64,000 nucleotides of DNA from Ulvibacterium sp. (GTDB lineage Bacteria > Bacteroidota > Bacteroidia > Flavobacteriales > Flavobacteriaceae), in contig NZ_JANQOO010000018.1 of the NCBI RefSeq assembly GCF_028285715.1, positions 62,001 to 126,000 of the forward strand, given 5' to 3'. The translations under genes were made by a program, and so were the position numbers. This document shows, in pieces, positions 23,858 to 33,644 of the stretch; within the stretch, counting starts at the first letter, position 1; every line of letters begins with the position of its first letter. The notes under the pieces were generated by a model that was given only the letters and a program-made list of their open reading frames with translations, was not told the DNA's origin and searched no databases.

Positions 23858-26201
23858 GGAGGTAGCTCTTCTAAAAAAAGCGCTTGAACGTCAAAAAAAG
23901 GCACGCCAGCAAGCGGAACGGATTTTGGAAGAGAAATCCAAGGAGCTCTATGATGTAACCCACCACTTAAAACAGGCCAACAGCAAGCTAGAAAACCTTC
24001 TTTCCGAAAAGGCCTCTGAAATGGACCGCGTTTTTATCAACATCATTGATCCCTATGTGGTTATGGATTTACAGGGCAATGTAATCAATATGAATACATC
24101 GGCACGGGATTTTCTGGGGTACAACGAGCAAAAGGAACCCATTGATCTTTCGAAACTGGTACATCCAGATTACGTTCAGTATACGGCGGAGTCCTTTAAG
24201 TCCTTGTTGGAGGTGGGTACCCTTAAAAACTACCGGTCTAAAATACGGATCAAGGACCAATCCGAAAAATGGGTACAGATCAATAGCAGTCTTATTTATG
24301 ACAAGGCGCATAAACCCATAGCGGCCCAAGGTATCATAAGGGACATTACCCGGGAAATGGAAATCAATGAACTGCTCGGGGAACAGCGAAAACAACTCGA
24401 TATCATTGTAGAGAATTCTCCGTTGGGTATTGTACTTGCGGATAAGGGGAAAATCATTAAGGCCAATACCACCTTTAGCGAGTTATTGGGTTATGATGCC
24501 GATGAATTGAACAGCATGTCCATACGGGATATTTCGGTTCCCGATAGTGATGATGACACCCAGAAAATGATGGAGAAGATGAATCAGGGCAATTTGGACA
24601 AGTTTGTGATCATTAAAAAATACCGCAAAAAGGATGGTTCGGTTTTATTGGCCAAGACTTCGGTAAGTGCCGTTAAGGATTCCCACGGGAATATGGAGTA
24701 CCAAGTGGCCTTGATCGAGGATATTTCCAAGGAAGTAGAGGCAGAGGAACAACTGAGAGCCTCGGAAAATAGGCTTTCTACCTTAATTGCCAACCTACAG
24801 ACCGGGGTATTATTGGAAGATGAAAATCGAAAAATAGCCTTGACCAATCAAATGTTCTGTTCCCTTTTCAAAATATCCGTATCCCCTGAAAACTTGAAAG
24901 GTGCGGATTGTAACGATGCCGCGGAACAGAGTAAGATACATTTTAAGGATCCAAAAGGTTTTGTGTCAAGGATCCAGGATATCTTGAAGCAACGGAAACT
25001 TGTATTGTCCGATGAATTGGAAATGGTGGACGGAAGAATTTTGGAACGTGATTATATCCCCATCTTCAATAATGGCGTGTACAAAGGACATTTATGGACC
25101 TATCAAGATGTTACCATACGCAAGAATTTCAAGAAAAACTTGGAAGCCGAAAAGGAAAAATACAGCAATATCATCGCCAATATGAACCTGGGGTTGATCG
25201 AGGTGGACAATAACGGAATTATTCAACTGACCAATCAGAGTTTTTCCCAGATGAGCGGATTTACGGAAGAGGAACTTTTAGGACAGCCGGCCATAGATGT
25301 GTTGAAGGTACGGAATAAGGAAATTGTGGAGGAAAGAACGGACAAACGCCTTAAAGGGGTTTCGGATTCCTACGAAATAGAGGTATTGCATAAAAACGGG
25401 TCAATCCGGCATTGGCTCATAAGTGGGGCACCCCGTTATGACGATGCCAAAAATGTTATCGGCTCCATTGGGATTCACTTGGATATTACGAATCAAAAGC
25501 AATTGGAGCTTCAAAAGGAAAAGCTGTTGCGGGAACTGGAAAAGAGTAACCAGGGACTGCAGGAGTATGCCCATATCGTATCCCACGATCTGAAATCCCC
25601 GCTTCGCAGTATCAGTGCCCTTTCCAGTTGGTTAACGGAAGACTATCATGATATTCTGGATGATAACGGAAAGTTCAATCTTCAGCAAATACAGGAAAAG
25701 ATTGAGGGTATGGATAATCTGATCGATGGTATTTTGAAATACTCCAGTATCAATAGCGATACCTTGGATACCACGGCGGTGGATCTTAATACCGTGGTAC
25801 AGGAAATACGGGAAATTATTTTTGTACCCGAGAATGTGAGTATAATCATCATGAATCTCTTGCCAACGATTACAGCGGATAAGACCCAAATCCATCAGCT
25901 TTTTCAAAATCTGATCAGTAATGCCGTGGTCAATATTGAAGAGGAGGAAGGTCTGGTGGAAATAAGCTCCGTGGATAGAAACACCCACTGGGAATTTAGT
26001 ATTAAAGATAATGGTGTGGGCATTCCCGAGGAATACCACGAAAAGATTTTCAAGATTTTCCAGTCCATTGGGGACGAGGAACGTTCTACGGGAATTGGCC
26101 TCTCCATTGTAAAAAAGATAATAGACCTTCATGAAGGAAAAATTTGGCTGGACAGTGAAGTCGGTTGTGGCACCACCTTTTATTTTACCCTAAAGAAATG
26201 A
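23847..26201 (+). CDS. Multi-PAS sensor histidine kinase
   Basis: Several PAS/PAC repeats; H-box YAHIVSHDLKSPLRSI; LFQNLISNAV, DNGVGIPEEYHEKIF, GIGLSIVKKI; overlaps 3' end of H-NOX gene. Confidence 0.93.
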   Translation: MDSKEVALLKKALERQKKARQQAERILEEKSKELYDVTHHLKQANSKLENLLSEKASEMDRVFINIIDPYVVMDLQGNVINMNTSARDFLGYNEQKEPIDLSKLVHPDYVQYTAESFKSLLEVGTLKNYRSKIRIKDQSEKWVQINSSLIYDKAHKPIAAQGIIRDITREMEINELLGEQRKQLDIIVENSPLGIVLADKGKIIKANTTFSELLGYDADELNSMSIRDISVPDSDDDTQKMMEKMNQGNLDKFVIIKKYRKKDGSVLLAKTSVSAVKDSHGNMEYQVALIEDISKEVEAEEQLRASENRLSTLIANLQTGVLLEDENRKIALTNQMFCSLFKISVSPENLKGADCNDAAEQSKIHFKDPKGFVSRIQDILKQRKLVLSDELEMVDGRILERDYIPIFNNGVYKGHLWTYQDVTIRKNFKKNLEAEKEKYSNIIANMNLGLIEVDNNGIIQLTNQSFSQMSGFTEEELLGQPAIDVLKVRNKEIVEERTDKRLKGVSDSYEIEVLHKNGSIRHWLISGAPRYDDAKNVIGSIGIHLDITNQKQLELQKEKLLRELEKSNQGLQEYAHIVSHDLKSPLRSISALSSWLTEDYHDILDDNGKFNLQQIQEKIEGMDNLIDGILKYSSINSDTLDTTAVDLNTVVQEIREIIFVPENVSIIIMNLLPTITADKTQIHQLFQNLISNAVVNIEEEEGLVEISSVDRNTHWEFSIKDNGVGIPEEYHEKIFKIFQSIGDEERSTGIGLSIVKKIIDLHEGKIWLDSEVGCGTTFYFTLKK

Positions 26202-26202
26202 T

Positions 26203-26523
26203 ATGCCGGAGAAACCCAATCTTACCTACATAAAAGAACTTGCCGGAGATGATTCGGACTTTGAGCAAAAATTCATTGATATTTTAAAGAATGAATTCCC
26301 CGAAGAAATGGCTATCTATATGAGCCATATCCAGAATAATGAGCCTAGGGCAGCGGCTGAGATCGTACATAAACTCAAACACAAGTTTAACATTCTTAGT
26401 ATGGAGGAGGCCTATAAGGTAGCGGTAGAATATGAGGAAGAGCTTAGGGCAGGTCGTACCGAGACGCATCATAGGTTCCAAAGGATACTATATACCATTA
26501 AGGACTTTCTAAATACCATCTAG
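26203..26523 (+). CDS. Hpt domain protein
   Basis: 106 aa, AAEIVHKLKHKFNILSMEEAYKVAVEYEEELR. Confidence 0.85.
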   Translation: MPEKPNLTYIKELAGDDSDFEQKFIDILKNEFPEEMAIYMSHIQNNEPRAAAEIVHKLKHKFNILSMEEAYKVAVEYEEELRAGRTETHHRFQRILYTIKDFLNTI

Positions 26524-26524
26524 C

Positions 26525-27232
26525 ATGAACTGTATAATAATTGATGATGAAGCGGCCGCGCGCGCCATTGTAAACCAACTTTGTTCTAAAATTCCGGAAT
26601 TGGACGTTATTGAAGAGTTCGACAATGCCATTGACGCCATTAAATTTTTAAATCAACAGGATATCGATGTGGTTTTTCTGGATATCCATATGCCCGGATT
26701 TAGCGGAATAGATTTTGTACAGACCTTAAAGAATCCACCTAAGGTAGTCTTGACCACTTCGGATACCGACTTCGCCATTGCTTCTTATGAATACGAAGCC
26801 ATTGTAGATTATCTGGTCAAACCGATAACTAGCGAACGTTTTGAAAAGTGTATCACCAAGGTCAAGAATTCCTTGACCCAACAACCCAAGGTGTCGGCTT
26901 CTGAACCATCTCCGGAAATCGGGGATGATCTCTATATCAACATTGACCGGAGGCTGATCAAACTAAAGTTGGGCGAGATTTTGATGGTTGAGGCCAAGGG
27001 GGATTATATCGACATTAAGACCGAAAAGGAAGAGTACCATGTACATACTACACTGAAAAAGATAAAGGAAAAATTGCCCGATCATCTCTTTTTGCAGATT
27101 CACAGATCCTATATCATCAACTTTACCAGAATTATTGATATTGAGGATAATAGCGTCCTTATCGAAAAGAACGTCATTCCCATTAGCCGCTCCAATAGGC
27201 CCGAGTTGATGCGCCGATTGAACCTTCTGTAA
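26525..27232 (+). CDS. LytTR family response regulator
   Basis: REC (VVFLDIHMPGFSGIDF) plus LytTR domain (ILMVEAKGDYIDIKTEKEEYHVHTTLKKIKEKLPDHLFLQIHRSYIIN). Confidence 0.95.
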   Translation: MNCIIIDDEAAARAIVNQLCSKIPELDVIEEFDNAIDAIKFLNQQDIDVVFLDIHMPGFSGIDFVQTLKNPPKVVLTTSDTDFAIASYEYEAIVDYLVKPITSERFEKCITKVKNSLTQQPKVSASEPSPEIGDDLYINIDRRLIKLKLGEILMVEAKGDYIDIKTEKEEYHVHTTLKKIKEKLPDHLFLQIHRSYIINFTRIIDIEDNSVLIEKNVIPISRSNRPELMRRLNLL

Positions 27233-27256
27233 ATCTGTTCCCCTTACCTAAATTAC

Positions 27257-27325
27257 GGTTCGTCCATAGTTAAATGCCACTGGCCTATCTTGGACATACC
27301 AAGGTCGTTTTCATGGGTATATTTG
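27257..27325 (+). promoter_or_regulatory. Site F: ggttcgtccat-N10-cactggcctat plus TATATTTG -7 box (27318-27325)
   Basis: 21-bp direct repeat architecture, 30 bp to exact TAnnTTTG. Confidence 0.6.
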
Positions 27326-27362
27326 AGGTAGAAAAAGAAGTATAACCCTAAATATTTGACCT

Positions 27363-27473
27363 ATGAAAACTTTTATACTTGTATTTGCATTGAAAGCATT
27401 GGTAACCGGACTTAAAACTGTTATAAGCTCTGTGGTGGTAGGAGTAGCCTTGTCCATGGCAGGCTTACTATAA
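27363..27473 (+). CDS. 36-aa hydrophobic cationic peptide MKTFILVFALKALVTGLKTVISSVVVGVALSMAGLL
   Basis: Short ORF absent from ORF track; flanked by predicted promoter (site F) and strong terminator. Confidence 0.6.
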   Translation: MKTFILVFALKALVTGLKTVISSVVVGVALSMAGLL

Positions 27474-27487
27474 ATCGCTTTCGTTGT

Positions 27488-27517
27488 AAAAAAAGCGCCT
27501 TCATTGGCGCTTTTTTT
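27488..27517 (+). terminator. Rho-independent terminator after the 36-aa peptide ORF
   Basis: AAAAAAAGCGCC-ttcatt-GGCGCTTTTTTT. Confidence 0.85.
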
Positions 27518-27550
27518 ATACCCGAAAATCTGCGCGGAGCGCTTGCGAAT

Positions 27551-27640
27551 GTCTTGTCTACAAAGACAAACGGTTCAACTACAGCAAATGACCATCCACC
27601 GAAGTTCACCATAAAACCCTTGTTTTCGTTCGGATATTTG
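27551..27640 (+). promoter_or_regulatory. Site E: arms at 27551 (gtcttgtctac), 27572 (ggttcaactac), 27593 (catccaccgaa) plus GATATTTG (27633-27640)
   Basis: 21-bp period, 30 bp to -7 box. Confidence 0.7.
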
Positions 27641-27665
27641 TCCCATAAACTAAAACCTACTTCGG

Positions 27666-30173
27666 ATGAAAAATTTTTTACTTCTAATGGCAACGTTGAC
27701 CTTGCTCGGTACGGGTTACGGTCAAGACTATAATTTTTTGGGGGAATATACCTCGGATGGTACCCCAAAGTATTTTGACGAAAAGGATGAGGTTTCCCAA
27801 GAGACCTTGGATTTAATAGCGGATGCCCTCCCCGAGGGATTTCCCGTTCCGGATTATAATCCGCAGTACATTACATCAGGCTACGATACGGATATTGTAA
27901 TCAAGGAAACCGCCGATGTTTGGGTAACATTTGTAGGCGAGGGTGCCGGGTATAAGAACGTACTCGGATTTTATACCTATAACACGTCCAACCCATCACC
28001 GGAAGCACCTAGTCCTGAGGAGATTACCATTGTTTTCCCCAATGTCTCGGCGAAATACAGTGGAGGTAGCTTGGAGGTGGGCCATAAGGTAAAACTGGGC
28101 CGTTTCGCTCCAGGTACTTCAATAGGTTGGGTATTGTTGGCCAACGGTTGGAAGGGAAGAGTTACCTCCGGTCTGTGGCAATTGTATTCCGGTACACAAT
28201 ACAATCCAGAGCGTGAGGAAAACCTTCGCTATCATAATGTGTTATTGAACGACCCGGACAACGAGCGTATTATTTTGGGGTTTGAGGATATCCGAAGGGA
28301 TTATGCCAGTTGCGATCAGGATTTTAATGACGCCTTGTTCTATATTACGGCCAATCCCTATACAGCCATTGAGACTACCAATTACAACAAGATTACGGAC
28401 CATGCCCCTGTAAGTTCGGGAAATGACGGAGGTCTGGAAAGTAATGGGGATTTGGCCCGTTTGATCGCAAAGCGAAATTTTGACCGTAACAAGACCAATA
28501 GCTTTAAGAATACCAAGAAAAGACAAAGCAAATACGACAAAAAGACGTACAAATCCCTAGGGGCGAAATCCGGGGAATTGGACGCCTATTTCCCTGCCTC
28601 AGGGATGTTCGGTACGGAAACCACCTATGTATCAAGTCCGGAGGATTTGTTGAACATTACCAATGCGGAGAACATCTTTTCCATTGACTATTATGAGGGA
28701 TCCAGTCGTGTTTCCGCGGCCTTGGCCACCGAGACCAAGGGTAAGGTATATAACCATACAAAGACCATTTGTGATCGTTTGAACGACTCCCAATTATTGG
28801 ATGTCCGTACGGTAACCCTTCAAGGTCATGAACTTGCGTATTCACAACTGCAACGGGCTAATGGATCCGTAGAGTATGCCTTGACCTTTTCGGTTAAAAA
28901 TGAAGGCGGCTCGCAGCGCCTCTATAGTCTATGGAATTTGGATGCCTACCCCATAGGGGACTATCGCAACTTCCAGGTATGGGGTAATAGCATGGGTCAG
29001 GTGACTACCTTGGTGAACCACATACTAAATACTTTGTCCCAACAAAAAGAATTGAAAACGTTTAAGGGAACGGATATTCTCCCTACGGTCTTTATCAAAA
29101 ATGGCTACTACAAAGCGGGGAAGCTACATCTTAATGTAGTGAATAAAGTAGGGGCAAGTTGGTTGAATATTGATGGAAATTATAAAGTAAGCGAACAGGA
29201 GCGCGAACACAATCTCAACAAGATGATTACCCTAAGCGGTGCCTGGGAAGAAGAAGTAATTGTGGATACTGGATATCTGTTCGATATAGGCATATCCATA
29301 TTGGCCGAGAATTCCTATCAGCATGATGCCATGTATTTGGCGGATGGTCCTTGGGGTGCCGATATGAACCCCAATGTAGATGCTATTGCCACCTTTGAAA
29401 TCAAGGAGCATACGGAGACCATACCCAAGGACGGTCATTCCATAGAGCGTAGTGTAAGTGCCAAAGGCGAAGTAAAGGAAACTATAAATATTTTCCGAAA
29501 CCTATTGGCCGGGGATTTGCAACTGTATGTAACTGATTATGACTTTCTACGGTTCCATATCCAAAACGATAGGCCCATAGAGGTAAGCTTGGTCACGGAT
29601 GCCACGGATCAGTGGGAGGAGCGATTGCGATTTACTCTGGAACCAAATACCGAAATTACGGCTCAAAGTATTGCCTTGGCCGACTTCAAAAACCACGAAG
29701 GCAAATCCATGGATTTTACCCAAGTTAAGACCATTGTATTTTCTGTACAGGGGGATTACCAGACTTATGCACCCTTTACTTTGGAAATTGAGGACATGGC
29801 TTTGACTACTTCCGGTATCCCTGAAGAAGATGAGCAGGAGGAAGAAGAAACGTATGAAACGGTTATCATAACGAATTTTGATTCCGTGGAAAGTGTATGG
29901 GTCGATCCGATAATCGAGGAAGTGGAGCTAAAACACTATCCCAACCCCTTTATCGCATATACCGTGGTGACCCTACCCGCCAAAACGGATAGGGTAGCTG
30001 TAAGCTTAACCAATCTTGGCGGACAGATGGTATACCAAGATAATTTGGTTACCCAACACAATAATAGTGCGGTACGTTTGGAGGTGCCAGGGTTGCATCC
30101 GGGAATGTATGTATATACCATCATGGACATCCAAAATGGAAGAACCTACCGCGGAAAACTGATTAAGGAATAG
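27666..30173 (+). CDS. Secreted DUF4114/LruC-like domain protein with T9SS type A sorting domain
   Basis: SIGWVLLANGWKG...RIILGFEDIRRDYASCDQDFNDALFYI; C-terminal KHYPNPF...GMYVYTI...GRTYRGKLIKE. Confidence 0.85.
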   Translation: MKNFLLLMATLTLLGTGYGQDYNFLGEYTSDGTPKYFDEKDEVSQETLDLIADALPEGFPVPDYNPQYITSGYDTDIVIKETADVWVTFVGEGAGYKNVLGFYTYNTSNPSPEAPSPEEITIVFPNVSAKYSGGSLEVGHKVKLGRFAPGTSIGWVLLANGWKGRVTSGLWQLYSGTQYNPEREENLRYHNVLLNDPDNERIILGFEDIRRDYASCDQDFNDALFYITANPYTAIETTNYNKITDHAPVSSGNDGGLESNGDLARLIAKRNFDRNKTNSFKNTKKRQSKYDKKTYKSLGAKSGELDAYFPASGMFGTETTYVSSPEDLLNITNAENIFSIDYYEGSSRVSAALATETKGKVYNHTKTICDRLNDSQLLDVRTVTLQGHELAYSQLQRANGSVEYALTFSVKNEGGSQRLYSLWNLDAYPIGDYRNFQVWGNSMGQVTTLVNHILNTLSQQKELKTFKGTDILPTVFIKNGYYKAGKLHLNVVNKVGASWLNIDGNYKVSEQEREHNLNKMITLSGAWEEEVIVDTGYLFDIGISILAENSYQHDAMYLADGPWGADMNPNVDAIATFEIKEHTETIPKDGHSIERSVSAKGEVKETINIFRNLLAGDLQLYVTDYDFLRFHIQNDRPIEVSLVTDATDQWEERLRFTLEPNTEITAQSIALADFKNHEGKSMDFTQVKTIVFSVQGDYQTYAPFTLEIEDMALTTSGIPEEDEQEEEETYETVIITNFDSVESVWVDPIIEEVELKHYPNPFIAYTVVTLPAKTDRVAVSLTNLGGQMVYQDNLVTQHNNSAVRLEVPGLHPGMYVYTIMDIQNGRTYRGKLIKE

Positions 30174-30233
30174 GCAAGCGACAAATTGCACCTCGTATTT
30201 ATTTGGGATCAGGAGTGTTTTTTTTAGTGCGAT

Positions 30234-30266
30234 TCGGCCCCGTCTTAGGACGGGGTCGTTTTTTTC
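30234..30266 (+). terminator. Rho-independent terminator
   Basis: CGGCCCCGTC-tta-GGACGGGGTCGTTTTTTT. Confidence 0.85.
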
Positions 30267-30594
30267 TGTTGATTATCAATTCATTGAAAAGCTATTGAAA
30301 AGGTTCCCCCCTTTTTAAGAGGAGCCCGCCTGAACGGAACGGGCAGGATGCTGAAAGCAGAGAGGTCGAACTGGACACCTAGCCCGAAAAACCTATCCCA
30401 TGGAAAGACGAAAATGTGCTTTTGAGGACTTTTTTTTGGATACGAAGCAAACGCCTACTTATGTCAAGGAGGGCAGAAGTAGCAATAAATTGTGGTATTT
30501 TGCTAAGTGCTTTGAAGTCAATGTGTATATTTCCCAAATCGATAGTGTACGTGTAGTTATGCTGGAATAAACCAGATAATCCATCTTTACAGTC

Positions 30595-32361
30595 TTGATA
30601 AACTCAAAATCCATAGCGGTACTACCTTTTTCCAATACGAGCAACGATCCCGAGAATGAAAGTTTTTCGGACGGATTGACCGAAGAAATTATCAATTCCC
30701 TAACTGGAGTTTCTGGTTTAAAAGTGATAGCAAGAACTTCATCTTTTGCGTATAAAAATGTGAATGAGGATGTTCGGAAAATAGGGGAGCAACTGAATGT
30801 CAGCCTCATTTTAGAAGGTAGTATACGAAGGTCCCAGGATAAAATTCGGATTGCGGCACAACTCATTAGAACCTCGGATGGATTTCATATCTGGTCTGAA
30901 ACCTTTGATAGGCAAATTATCGAGATATTCGAACTACAGGATGAAATAAGCCTTTTAATAGCGGAAAAAATCCGGGAGAACTACGGTCATCTGGATGTAG
31001 GTGAACAACTCTTTAAAGTTAGCACCAAGAATGTTGCCGCCTATCAGCATTACCTAAAGGCCAAACAATTCTACAATACATGGGATATGACAGGTTTTGC
31101 CAATGCCGCCAAGGAGTATGAAAAGAGTATAGCCGCAGACCCGACCTTTGACCTACCGTATTTTGGAGCCGGATTAAGCTATAGTTTTTTAGGTTCTTGG
31201 GGAACCATGAAAAAAGAAGAGGCCTTTAAGCGGGTGAATCATTTTTTTGGTGCCGGGAATATGCTCAATGTCGCGTCCAGTACGCGATACTACAGTACAG
31301 CCAAACATTTGTTTTGGGGATTGTGGGAGTTTGACAAAGCCTATAAAGCATTGTCAAAGGCTTATGAAATGCTCCCTCAAGACGCCTCCAACAATGAGTT
31401 TATGAGTGAAATAAATGCCTTGGTCGGTAATTTCCTTTTGGCCAAAAAACATATTGAGGCCAGCATTGAGATCAATCCTTTATCACCAACACATTACTAC
31501 ACCAAGGCGCAAATTTTATTTTTACAAGACCAACTATCGGAAGCCATAGCTATTTTGGACAAGGGTATCGCCATAGACCCAACATTTTCAATATCGCAAG
31601 AGTTGCGCATATCCTGTTCCATCTTATTGGGTCATGAAGATACATTTAGGAGGGCACTGGACTCCTTCGATTCAGACTCCGGCGAATTGTTTCAGGCCCT
31701 ATATCGGTTGGTACAGTACAATCAGGATTTTGATGATGATTTGCTGCAAAATGCGTACACCTCCCAGTTTAAACCCCTGCTCGCATGGGACCTTTACGTA
31801 TTGGTACACAAGAAAAAATACAATGAAGCACTGGAACTTCTTCGAAAAAAGGTCAAAAATAGAATGGGCCAGGTCCTCTATTTAAAATATGACCCTTGGC
31901 TAAAGCCACTTTACGGAAATGAAACATTTCGGGAAATCGTGCTAAGCAGCTGCCCTAAACACAGTATCATAACCGCACGTCCCAATACAACCAAAAGTAT
32001 CCAACTCACAAGACAGGAGACGGAAGAATTTAGGGAGAAACTAATGACCGTAATGGAGTCGGCTAAGCTATATCTGGAACCAAAATTGGGTCTTAAGGAT
32101 GTGGCGTTCAAGGTAGGTCTACATCCTAATAAATTGTCCTGGCTTCTCAATGAAATACTCCATAAAAACTTCTATGAATTTGTAAACGAATACAGACTCA
32201 AGGATTTTCAAGCTAGGGCTATGGATCCAAAGAATAAGCACTTAAACATCCTAGGCCTGGCATTGGAAAGTGGATTTAACTCAAAATCCGTGTTCAATGA
32301 TTTTTTCAAAAAAACGGTCGGTCGGACGCCCAAGGACTGGCTAAAACAACAACAATCTTAA
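30595..32361 (+). CDS. TolB/adenylate-cyclase-associated-like N-domain, TPR and C-terminal AraC-type HTH protein
   Basis: SIAVLPFSNTSNDPENESFSDGLTEEIINSL; TPRs; ARAMDPKNKHLNILGLALESGFNSKSVFNDFFKKTVGRTPKDW; TTG start uncertain. Confidence 0.85.
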   Translation: MINSKSIAVLPFSNTSNDPENESFSDGLTEEIINSLTGVSGLKVIARTSSFAYKNVNEDVRKIGEQLNVSLILEGSIRRSQDKIRIAAQLIRTSDGFHIWSETFDRQIIEIFELQDEISLLIAEKIRENYGHLDVGEQLFKVSTKNVAAYQHYLKAKQFYNTWDMTGFANAAKEYEKSIAADPTFDLPYFGAGLSYSFLGSWGTMKKEEAFKRVNHFFGAGNMLNVASSTRYYSTAKHLFWGLWEFDKAYKALSKAYEMLPQDASNNEFMSEINALVGNFLLAKKHIEASIEINPLSPTHYYTKAQILFLQDQLSEAIAILDKGIAIDPTFSISQELRISCSILLGHEDTFRRALDSFDSDSGELFQALYRLVQYNQDFDDDLLQNAYTSQFKPLLAWDLYVLVHKKKYNEALELLRKKVKNRMGQVLYLKYDPWLKPLYGNETFREIVLSSCPKHSIITARPNTTKSIQLTRQETEEFREKLMTVMESAKLYLEPKLGLKDVAFKVGLHPNKLSWLLNEILHKNFYEFVNEYRLKDFQARAMDPKNKHLNILGLALESGFNSKSVFNDFFKKTVGRTPKDWLKQQQS

Positions 32362-32469
32362 TGACCCAAAAGTCCTGATGCGCATTCATACCTCTTAGCA
32401 AATTAAAAGGACGACCGATACCCCATGTGTTTTGCAGTTTTGCTGCGTATAATTTTAAAACACAAAATC

Positions 32470-32874
32470 ATGAAAGGTGTACAATTAAAAAACGTTCTAG
32501 TGTCTGGATGTATCGCTTACGCCATTGGAGTGGCGGCATTTTTAACTTCGTTCTTTATTCCTGTGATGTCTAACCCGGAACATCAAGCCAATGTGGTATT
32601 GGCATTTGCCATAATTCCGGCTGCCATTGTCGGGGCAACCTATTATTTGAAAAGAGACCAGGGAACAAGTGGGATCGTATTGGGAATCGGTATGTTTTTG
32701 ACGACCATGCTCTTGGATGCACTGATTACGGTACCATTTTTTGTGATTCCCCAGGGGGGCGACCACATCAGTTTTTTTGCCGATCCCGGTTTTTGGGGTA
32801 TCGCATTGCTTTATATAGCTGCCGTGATCATTTACGTAAAAAGCAAAAGAAAATCCGCATGGGCCAAAAAATGA
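32470..32874 (+). CDS. DUF5367-like membrane protein
   Basis: Four predicted TM segments; start at ATG 32470. Confidence 0.6.
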   Translation: MKGVQLKNVLVSGCIAYAIGVAAFLTSFFIPVMSNPEHQANVVLAFAIIPAAIVGATYYLKRDQGTSGIVLGIGMFLTTMLLDALITVPFFVIPQGGDHISFFADPGFWGIALLYIAAVIIYVKSKRKSAWAKK

Positions 32875-32878
32875 AGCT

Positions 32879-33403
32879 ATGAAGAAGTTAGTAATACTAA
32901 CCCATCCCAATATTGATACATCCATAGTGAACAAAGCCTGGAAAACAATGTTGGAAAAGAATGCCCATACATTTGTGGTGCATGCCTTATACAAGGTCTA
33001 TCCAAACCTAAAATTCGATATAGCGCGAGAACAAGAAGTATTGGAGGCATTTGATGAAATCATTTTTCAATTTCCCATTCATTGGTATGGTACCCCCTTT
33101 GCCTTAAAAAAATATATAGACCTGGTATTTGCGTACGGTTGGGCCTTTGGTCCCGGTGGGGACCGACTTAAAGGGAAAAAAATAGGCTTTGCGGTTTCAA
33201 CCGGTGGCCCGGAGGAGTCCTATAATGCACCAACAGGTATTTCGGTAAAAGGTCTTCTCAATGACCTGCATTTGACTTTTGAATATTGTGGTTGTGAGGT
33301 AACGCACCTCCATGTGTTTTATGGAGCGATGTTCAACTATAAAGCCAAGTTACTGGAAGAAAATACGGAACGCTATTTGAAGACATTCGCAAATAGCAAT
33401 TGA
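32879..33403 (+). CDS. Flavodoxin-fold NAD(P)H oxidoreductase (KefG/MdaB-like)
   Basis: FDEIIFQFPIHWYGTPFALKKYIDLVFAYGWAFG. Confidence 0.88.
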   Translation: MKKLVILTHPNIDTSIVNKAWKTMLEKNAHTFVVHALYKVYPNLKFDIAREQEVLEAFDEIIFQFPIHWYGTPFALKKYIDLVFAYGWAFGPGGDRLKGKKIGFAVSTGGPEESYNAPTGISVKGLLNDLHLTFEYCGCEVTHLHVFYGAMFNYKAKLLEENTERYLKTFANSN

Positions 33404-33644
33404 GTCGGATAGCTACTGTAATCTTCACAGCAGTTTGGAGGGACCCCTTCGTGCACAAGTCCCGGACACTTACCTTGTCCAAAAAAGACCCTGCTATTTA
33501 TTTCGGTAGTCCTTAAACCTTTAACTGTATTGAGAACGGCAAATAGGGGTATACAGGATGATAGATTGCCTATCCCCGTGATGGATATAGAATCAATGAT
33601 GATATTCAATTGTTTTATGTAATTTTCTTTACCATTTGCAAAAC

